From Physocladia obscura (Eukaryota > Chytridiomycota > Chytridiomycetes > Chytridiales > Chytriomycetaceae): DNA of 11,674 nt. Below the pieces are notes generated by a model. The model did no database searches. It was not told the origin of the DNA and worked only from the letters and a program-made list of their open reading frames with translations. The DNA is taken from contig JADGJH010000598.1 of the NCBI GenBank assembly GCA_027596945.1, positions 1 to 11,674 of the forward strand. The letters are read 5' to 3'. The translations under genes were made by a program, and so were the position numbers. Shown piece after piece: positions 9,001-11,674 of the stretch; the stretch's first letter is position 1; each line of letters starts with the position of its first letter.

Positions 9001-11576
9001 CATTTTTAAACAAATCAGCCCATGCCTCGTACTTTCTCTTCTTAGCTTCAATTTCTTCCAGCTTAGTTTTCAGTCCGCCGAGAAAACTGATAGCTGTGTC
9101 GCTATTTGATGATAGATTGAGAACAATTGGATCTTGCGCCTTATTCCGTACTTCGCTCACTTCACCCATTAAGTCCGCAGTTAATTTTTCAAGCTCTGCT
9201 GAAAATTTATTTATGTTTTCCTCTTTTGTATCGCTGGCAATGTCTGTGCATTCGTGAAGCGTTCGAACGGTTGGTGTGAGTGTTTGAAACAGTGCAAGAT
9301 CGGTGGGTTGAATTGGGATCTTATACAAGTCAAGAATAGTGTATAGCTTGAATACTTCTTCATGCATTGCTTCAACCAATGGGATTGCCGATTTGACTTC
9401 AAGTTTTTGAGTTAAAAGACGTGAAACTAGACACAAAAAAAAAACAAAAAAAAACGAAAAAACGAAACAGAAACTCACTCTTGTCAAGCCATCCAAGATA
9501 TTCAACGTATCCTTCAACCGTATTAGATTGTGTGTTCAAAATTCTAACCCAATTTTGCAGTTCCGTCAATAATAACTCATTTTTGTCTCTGGCAAGACCA
9601 GGTAAAATGCTTGCAACTTCCGAAAAGCATCGCTCCGGACTTGGTACAAGCACACTCTTGAGCACAGATGTATCAATGTTCAAATTATTTATGATACTTG
9701 ACGACAATATTGAATTCATTGTTTGTCGCTGTTCTTCAAATTTTTCTAACGAAAGCTGAAAGAATTCAACAAGAGCTGAATAATTTCCATCTTCTTTCAA
9801 TTCAACTGTGGCGGCAATTTCGAGGATACCTCGCTTTTCTTCAACATGAATTTCTTTGGTTTCTTGGTCGGTGTCGTCGATACCTTGTTCCATTTTTAAC
9901 GCTACACGTTGTTTTTCGTATTCTAAAAGTTGATTTTGAAGAGCCGAGATATCATCTCCAGAAATATTTGAAGCGAGAATAGCCGCTATTGGCCCACCAA
10001 CAATTTTTAATTGCTCCATTGCATTGAATAATTCATTTTCAATCCACATATTTCGAACCTCATCGAATTTCAGCATCCATTCTGCAGCATTCAAAAACAG
10101 TCCAACAAGAACACCGCGAATTCGCCCACAAATTTCGCGAAAGTAACCACCCTCTGTGATAATATCCATAACTTGTGGGCCCTCTCCGTATTCTACCTCG
10201 TCTAATCCTCTCATTGTTGAATACGCACCACCCCTGAGTTTAGACGGGTCCAAAAATGGAATTGTATTCGCAATTAGAGAGTATTCTTGCACTGCGAGCA
10301 CATAGGATTTCAAAAGCTCGTCGATTGCATTGAGAAAATCTGGAAGTGAAGGCTGAAAATACAAATGTTTTGTTACACATGTGTGAAATAGAAGAAGCTG
10401 AATTTTAAATAGAGGCGACTCCTTTGATATTAGTTTGGCTTGGGATCTAAGAGATGTAGCGCTGTCTTTTCGGGGACTTTCTGATGATTTTGTAGACGTG
10501 ACTTGATTAACTGATTCATTTTCAACATCCATAAATTCTTCTTTGTCATATGCGTCCTTAATTTCAATGCGCGGAATTGCGGCACGAAGAATTCGACTTA
10601 GAATTGACACAAATCCATCAAAACCACACGTACTCAATTCAGTCGTCTCCACTTCAGGTCCAACAATTGCGCCACCAACTTGAACAGTTCCAGCAGCTGG
10701 CATTGCGGCACCAAGACGTTCATTTTGGTTTGAAATATTATCGCTTGAAGATAATTCTGATTTTAATCTGCTTGATTCAATGCTGCTGTTAACAATTGTT
10801 GCAAAAGTTTGAGGCCTTTCTAATTCCATTAGCAAACCTATTTGCTCATCTCTGATGGGATCATCACCATCATATCCATCAACAACAACGTCTGAGTTTT
10901 CACATCCGCAAAATACTCGGCGCAGCAAATTCTGAACACTTTCTATAACAAGCATATGCAACATATTCACAACCATGTAGTCAACAACTTTAACAAATCG
11001 TTGTAAACGCAAGCATTCAGCTCGACGGGCACTTTGCTGTGTAAAAGTAAGTCTTGGGCCATCGTAGACGCCGTTTAACGCGTTTTCTTGCTCGTTCTCA
11101 TCAACAACTTTCAGCGTTGTATCAAATCCTCTATTATTGAGGCATCTTGTGGCCGCTTCTAAAACAATCAGTCGAATTTGCGTCTCACAATCCTTCAATG
11201 CATTCTGACTTACTGCTTGAACCCAGTCAAGCTGCGACTTTAAAAAGTCTGACAGCTCATACGTCGTCTCAGGATCAGCGAGGAATAGTTTTTTTGAATC
11301 AGCAAAGGACACGCAAATCCCACGCACGCGCAGAAGAGCAGGACGCAATACAGGGTGCCCAAGGAAGAGTGTTTGACTGAGCATTATTTTTGATTTCGAA
11401 ATTTTCGCGTGTAAGACACTGCGATGCCAGACGGTGAAGCATTTCCAAAATCGGTAACGCGCAAAAAAAGGTATTTTCAAAAGTTTATGGAATAGATCGT
11501 GCTCGCGAAGCCATTGCGCTGTTGGTGTGAATTCACCGTGTCCAAGAACGTTGAAACTGGTAATTCCCTGTTTGGA
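1..11576 (-). CDS. DNAH6: Axonemal dynein heavy chain, DNAH6-like, partial at both ends (15 exons)
   Basis: This is a motor subunit of an inner-arm axonemal dynein. It hydrolyses ATP in its AAA ring and slides neighbouring doublet microtubules in cilia or flagella. Joining 15 exons (11576-9479, 9426-8862, 8798-7320, 7271-7216, 7155-7044, 6989-6675, 6629-6426, 6375-6052, 5986-5863, 5809-5658, 5601-5451, 5407-4202, 4142-1476, 1427-90, 19-1) gives about 3,603 codons with no stop. Domains run tail, linker, AAA1 to AAA4, stalk with microtubule-binding domain, AAA5, AAA6. P-loops are visible in AAA1 (GPAGTGKT, about residue 1437), AAA2 (GPTGGGKT, about 1718), AAA3 (GGTGVGKS, about 2063) and AAA4 (GVGGTGKQS, about 2415). 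Vertebrate DNAH6 is about 4,150 residues, so roughly 250 to 300 N-terminal residues and the C-terminal domain lie outside. The family is certain. The DNAH6 assignment rests on remembered similarity; DNAH1, 3, 7 and 12 are the alternatives. Confidence 0.93.
20..89 (-). other. Intron 14, 70 nt, phase 0
   Basis: The donor is the weak GTTTTA and the acceptor TTGGAAG. The sense strand is nearly all T, with 14 in a row at 38-25. Removal joins DGVK to VPNERP. The call relies on the short match at the window edge. Confidence 0.7.
90..1427 (-). CDS. DNAH6: Exon 14: AAA6 and following helices
   Basis: Reading 446 codons in frame gives [44 protein letters not shown] sequence, [41 protein letters not shown] and [63 protein letters not shown] and DGVK follow. 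These are AAA6 and post-AAA6 signatures, and LFLSSMP favours DNAH6 over dyneins that have a W-x-TS form. The exon has no stop. The same frame also stays open through the following T-rich intron to the window edge, so no closed reading frame exists here. Confidence 0.94.
1428..1475 (-). other. Intron 13, 48 nt, phase 0
   Basis: The donor is GTGAGT and the acceptor CGCTAG. Removal joins PEVCIK to [10 protein letters not shown], a DNAH6-like sequence. Confidence 0.93.
1476..4142 (-). CDS. DNAH6: Exon 13: AAA4, stalk with microtubule-binding domain, AAA5
   Basis: This is the longest exon (2,667 nt, 889 codons). AAA4 has Walker [10 protein letters not shown] at 3686-3660 and a Walker B-like LLSDTQI at about 3518. 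[15 protein letters not shown] precedes the stalk. The antiparallel coiled coil runs over about 2993-2634 and 2324-2049 and encloses the microtubule-binding domain at about 2627-2325, which shows [13 protein letters not shown] and [15 protein letters not shown]5 has no P-loop, as is normal; it carries [20 protein letters not shown] (about 1835-1776) and ends PEVCIK. The stalk is of ordinary dynein length, so binding to the microtubule is expected to be conventional. An ATG at 4148 belongs to the intron end and is not a start. Confidence 0.96.
4143..4201 (-). other. Intron 12, 59 nt, phase 0
   Basis: The donor is GTAATT and the acceptor ATGCAG. Removal joins KSHYT to FNLRDLSK. The ATG inside the acceptor region creates a false start for the next exon. 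Confidence 0.92.
4202..5407 (-). CDS. DNAH6: Exon 12: AAA3 module
   Basis: This exon opens [17 protein letters not shown], completing the GMV motif. It then encodes the AAA2-AAA3 connecting helices (YTWSLGGNL) and AAA3, the site that gates the dynein cycle by ATP binding. The Walker A loop GGTGVGKS lies at 4801-4778 (residues 2063-2070), Walker B IVLFVDD at 4609-4589, and the sensor region APPGGGRN at 4447-4424. [20 protein letters not shown] is typical of axonemal dyneins. The exon ends AKSHYT in phase 0, and the next exon starts FNLRDLSK, a DNAH6-like join. It is 1,206 nt with no intron. Confidence 0.95.
5408..5450 (-). other. Intron 11, 43 nt, phase 0
   Basis: The donor is GTAAGA and the acceptor AATCAG. 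Removal joins SRCGM to VYMDP. This is the shortest intron here. Confidence 0.92.
5451..5601 (-). CDS. DNAH6: Exon 11: AAA2 end
   Basis: This exon encodes [41 protein letters not shown] and [15 protein letters not shown] is an almost invariant dynein motif. It starts by completing the Trp of DALW and ends in phase 0 at ATG before GTAAGA. The length is 151 nt. Confidence 0.94.
5602..5657 (-). other. Intron 10, 56 nt, phase 2
   Basis: The donor is GTTTGA and the acceptor AAACAG. The intron splits the Trp codon of DALW-IENMNTV (TG|G). It is the only GT-AG solution that restores this motif. Confidence 0.88.
5658..5809 (-). CDS. DNAH6: Exon 10: AAA2 middle
   Basis: This exon encodes [20 protein letters not shown], then [12 protein letters not shown] and the first two bases of a Trp codon. 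Family members read NPK-x-MGELYG...EWKDG...[13 protein letters not shown], so the placement is clear. The CVAM residues replace the more usual SITMG-type sequence, which leaves slight uncertainty about the exact acceptor. The exon ends TG|GTTTGA in phase 2. Confidence 0.88.
5810..5862 (-). other. Intron 9, 53 nt, phase 0
   Basis: The donor is GTCATC and the acceptor AATTAG. Removal joins VLNPK to CVAMTELYG. The exact acceptor is slightly uncertain because the residues after the junction vary between dyneins. Confidence 0.8.
5863..5986 (-). CDS. DNAH6: Exon 9: AAA2 Walker A
   Basis: This exon encodes [13 protein letters not shown] (5985-5947) and continues to [11 protein letters not shown]. 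The AAA2 P-loop is intact, with its Lys at residue 1724; in dyneins this site binds ATP tightly without cycling. The exon ends in phase 0 after the AAG of NPK, before the weak donor GTCATC. It has 124 nt. Confidence 0.92.
5987..6051 (-). other. Intron 8, 65 nt, phase 2, inside the AAA2 P-loop
   Basis: The donor is GTACAG and the acceptor GCTCAG. The intron splits the first glycine of GPTGGGKT (GG|A), the same place as intron 5 in AAA1. Confidence 0.9.
6052..6375 (-). CDS. DNAH6: Exon 8: AAA1-AAA2 connection and start of AAA2
   Basis: This exon encodes [36 protein letters not shown] and [10 protein letters not shown], ending RHGVMLVG, the strand just before the AAA2 Walker A loop. It stops in the first glycine of GPTGGGKT (GG|A), the same codon position and phase at which the AAA1 loop is interrupted. 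The frame is continuous over 324 nt. Confidence 0.94.
6376..6425 (-). other. Intron 7, 50 nt, phase 2
   Basis: The donor is GTAAAA and the acceptor AAATAG. The intron splits the glycine of HYDFG-MRAVKS (GG|A). Confidence 0.9.
6426..6629 (-). CDS. DNAH6: Exon 7: AAA1, post-Walker B segment
   Basis: This exon encodes [39 protein letters not shown] and [17 protein letters not shown], all invariant-type AAA1 sequence. It includes the RTELPDNLK stretch common to all dynein heavy chains. It begins by completing the glycine of MNPG and ends in phase 2 in the glycine of YDFG (GG|A). The length is 204 nt. Confidence 0.95.
6630..6674 (-). other. Intron 6, 45 nt, phase 2
   Basis: The donor is GTGATG and the acceptor TCACAG. 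The intron splits the glycine of [14 protein letters not shown] (GG|G). Confidence 0.9.
6675..6989 (-). CDS. DNAH6: Exon 6: AAA1 Walker A to Walker B, principal ATPase site
   Basis: This exon completes the AAA1 P-loop (PAGTGKTE, 6988-6965) and continues [20 protein letters not shown] and [20 protein letters not shown]. The Walker B Asp-Glu pair lies at about 6835-6830 (residues 1489-1490). The [16 protein letters not shown] block follows. AAA1 is the site whose ATP hydrolysis drives dynein movement, and all expected catalytic residues are present. The exon ends FITMNPG in phase 2, with the GG|G glycine split by the next intron. Confidence 0.95.
6990..7043 (-). other. Intron 5, 54 nt, phase 2, inside the AAA1 P-loop
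   Basis: The donor is GTGAGT and the acceptor TTGAAG, an unusual A at position -3. The intron splits the first glycine codon of GPAGTGKT (GG|C). Confidence 0.9.
7044..7155 (-). CDS. DNAH6: Exon 5: start of AAA1
   Basis: This exon encodes [20 protein letters not shown] and then LGGSPVG, the highly conserved opening of the AAA1 module. It stops inside the first glycine codon of the Walker A loop (GG|C). The family usually has PAGPAGTGKT here; this gene reads PVGPAGTGKT across the junction. The length of 112 nt (2 + 108 + 2) preserves the frame. Confidence 0.9.
7156..7215 (-). other. Intron 4, 60 nt, phase 1, with AT repeat
   Basis: The donor is the weak GTTATA and the acceptor TCGTAG. The intron begins with an AT dinucleotide run. 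Removal rebuilds SYG-YEYLG. Confidence 0.85.
7201..7213. repeat. AT dinucleotide microsatellite
   Basis: Six and a half AT units lie within intron 4, immediately against its donor site. The run is short and probably variable in length between individuals. Confidence 0.8.
7216..7271 (-). CDS. DNAH6: Exon 4: 56-nt microexon at the linker-AAA1 boundary
   Basis: This very small exon encodes [20 protein letters not shown] between two short introns. The family consensus here is YYWDxDLD...YGYEYLG, and the split codons TG|G (Trp) and G|GC (Gly) rebuild it exactly. That is the main evidence for both splice junctions. The length, 1 + 54 + 1 nt, carries the frame from phase 2 to phase 1. The donor at its 3' end is the weak GTTATA, lying directly against an AT repeat. 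Confidence 0.85.
7272..7319 (-). other. Intron 3, 48 nt, phase 2
   Basis: The donor is GTAAAC and the acceptor TTGTAG. A GCTGACC stretch upstream of the acceptor could act as a branch site. Removal rebuilds YYW-D at the linker-AAA1 boundary. Confidence 0.88.
7320..8798 (-). CDS. DNAH6: Exon 3: linker domain (DHC_N2) up to AAA1
   Basis: This exon encodes the mechanical linker that swings across the AAA ring during the power stroke. The strongest signature is [20 protein letters not shown] at about 8197-8138. It is followed by [29 protein letters not shown] and [20 protein letters not shown] (about 7948-7892), [21 protein letters not shown] and ARGNVEAWL. All are typical of dynein linkers, with no gaps or stops. 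The exon ends LRYYW in phase 2, just before the segment that leads into AAA1. It has 1,479 nt and contains no intron. Confidence 0.93.
8799..8861 (-). other. Intron 2, 63 nt, phase 2, stop-free
   Basis: The donor is GTATAA and the acceptor ATTTAG. Removal restores [15 protein letters not shown], matching the family spacing. The intron is a multiple of three and contains no in-frame stop, so retention would insert 21 hydrophobic, aromatic-rich residues. Confidence 0.85.
8862..9426 (-). CDS. DNAH6: Exon 2: tail, helical region before the linker
   Basis: The split codon A|TT gives Ile, so the protein reads [17 protein letters not shown] across the junction. It continues through the helical tail with [19 protein letters not shown] and [13 protein letters not shown], which resemble the remembered vertebrate motifs around VPTPPEDFAVF and KLQAQDPQIL. 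A short Gly-, Ser- and Lys-rich segment at about 9007-8933 looks like a small insertion. The exon ends in phase 2 within a Phe codon (TT|T) shared with the next exon, giving [15 protein letters not shown]. The length of 565 nt keeps the frame exactly. Confidence 0.88.
9427..9478 (-). other. Intron 1, 52 nt, phase 1
   Basis: The donor is GTGAGT and the acceptor GTCTAG. The interior is almost pure T with a few G and C on the sense strand. Removal joins WLDK-I-SRLLTQ in frame. Confidence 0.87.
9479..11576 (-). CDS. DNAH6: Exon 1 of window: dynein N-terminal tail
   Basis: This exon encodes residues 1-699 plus one base. It is part of the N-terminal stem that binds light and intermediate chains and anchors the motor in the axoneme. 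The exon opens SKQGITSF after a TTTGAG acceptor; in that frame a TGA lies just upstream (11588-11586), so coding begins at or near 11576. [12 protein letters not shown], followed by a block ending LRPALLRV, matches the start of the conserved DNAH6 tail. The next conserved blocks are [20 protein letters not shown] and LFKIQLLLF...[10 protein letters not shown] Ser-, Asp- and Glu-rich segment at 10901-10422 and a charged segment at 9962-9782 look longer than in vertebrate DNAH6. No in-frame ATG precedes the conserved sequence (the first is near 11384), so the true start is in an upstream exon. The exon ends at AAGA before GTGAGT. Confidence 0.9.
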
Positions 11577-11674
11577 CTCAAATATTCAGAAAACGAAAAA
11601 AAAAAAAAAAAAAAAAAATAATTTAAAATAATGTTAAAATAAAAAAATGATTTATTAATATATTTTAATTAAAC
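11577..11674 (-). other. Partial upstream intron (3' end)
   Basis: These 98 bases are AT-rich and non-coding. They include a run of 23 T on the sense strand (plus-strand A at 11596-11618) that serves as a polypyrimidine tract, followed by a TTTGAG acceptor. An in-frame TGA at 11588-11586 rules out coding continuity. The rest of the intron and the upstream exons are outside the window. The alternative, a 5' UTR, is unlikely because conserved tail sequence begins at once with no Met. Confidence 0.7.
11596..11618. repeat. Homopolymer A run, 23 bases
   Basis: This A run on the plus strand is the polypyrimidine tract of the partial upstream intron on the sense strand. Length in the assembly may be unreliable. 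Confidence 0.85.

Noticed and set aside
11384..11480. Possible translation start at TTG 11480 or ATG near 11384
   Set aside because: Conserved dynein tail sequence is already in frame upstream to 11576, and no in-frame ATG precedes it.
1..11576. Pseudogene or retrocopy
   Set aside because: All exon lengths and phases fit, no stops or frameshifts occur, four P-loops are intact, and introns are present, so it is neither processed nor decayed.
1..11576. Cytoplasmic dynein heavy chain
   Set aside because: The motifs [28 protein letters not shown] and [16 protein letters not shown] are of the axonemal type and closest to DNAH6.
1..11674. Novel bacterial-type system, CRISPR, mobile element or tRNA
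   Set aside because: Nearly every base is accounted for by one eukaryotic gene and its short introns. I saw no direct-repeat array, transposase, terminal repeats or cloverleaf.

Overview
The window is eukaryotic nuclear DNA and holds one gene, read entirely on the minus strand: an axonemal dynein heavy chain. It is split into 15 exons by 14 complete, very short spliceosomal introns (43 to 70 nt). It is truncated at both ends. At the right edge the 5' part of the gene lies beyond a partial intron. At the left edge the coding sequence runs off the window. The joined exons give 10,810 nt, about 3,603 codons, with no internal stop or frameshift. Residue numbers below count from the first codon visible here (position 11576).

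Layout, right to left (5' to 3' of the gene): partial upstream intron (11674-11577); N-terminal tail, which docks the motor in the axoneme (11576 to about 8800); linker, which makes the power stroke (about 8785-7320); AAA1, the main ATPase site (about 7271-6426); AAA2 (about 6375-5451); AAA3 (about 5407-4202); AAA4 (4142 to about 3000); stalk with microtubule-binding domain (about 2993-2049); AAA5 (about 1946-1476); AAA6 (1427-90); and the first codons after AAA6 at the left edge. The extreme N-terminus and the C-terminal domain lie outside.

The closest subfamily, judged from remembered vertebrate sequences, is DNAH6 (single-headed inner-arm dynein). Segments that recall DNAH6 include [40 protein letters not shown] and LFLSSMP. 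The nucleotide-binding loops of AAA1, AAA2, AAA3 and AAA4 are intact, so this looks like a functional motor gene.

The organism must build motile cilia or flagella and has small introns with relaxed donor sites and T-rich sense strands. That suggests a compact genome, such as a small ciliated invertebrate or a flagellate lineage, but the sequence does not identify the species. Standard codon usage fits throughout. No second gene, RNA gene, mobile element, CRISPR array or bacterial feature was seen, and the open frames on the plus strand are antisense shadows. I found no new biological system. The points worth a second look concern intron architecture and lineage-specific insertions in the dynein tail.
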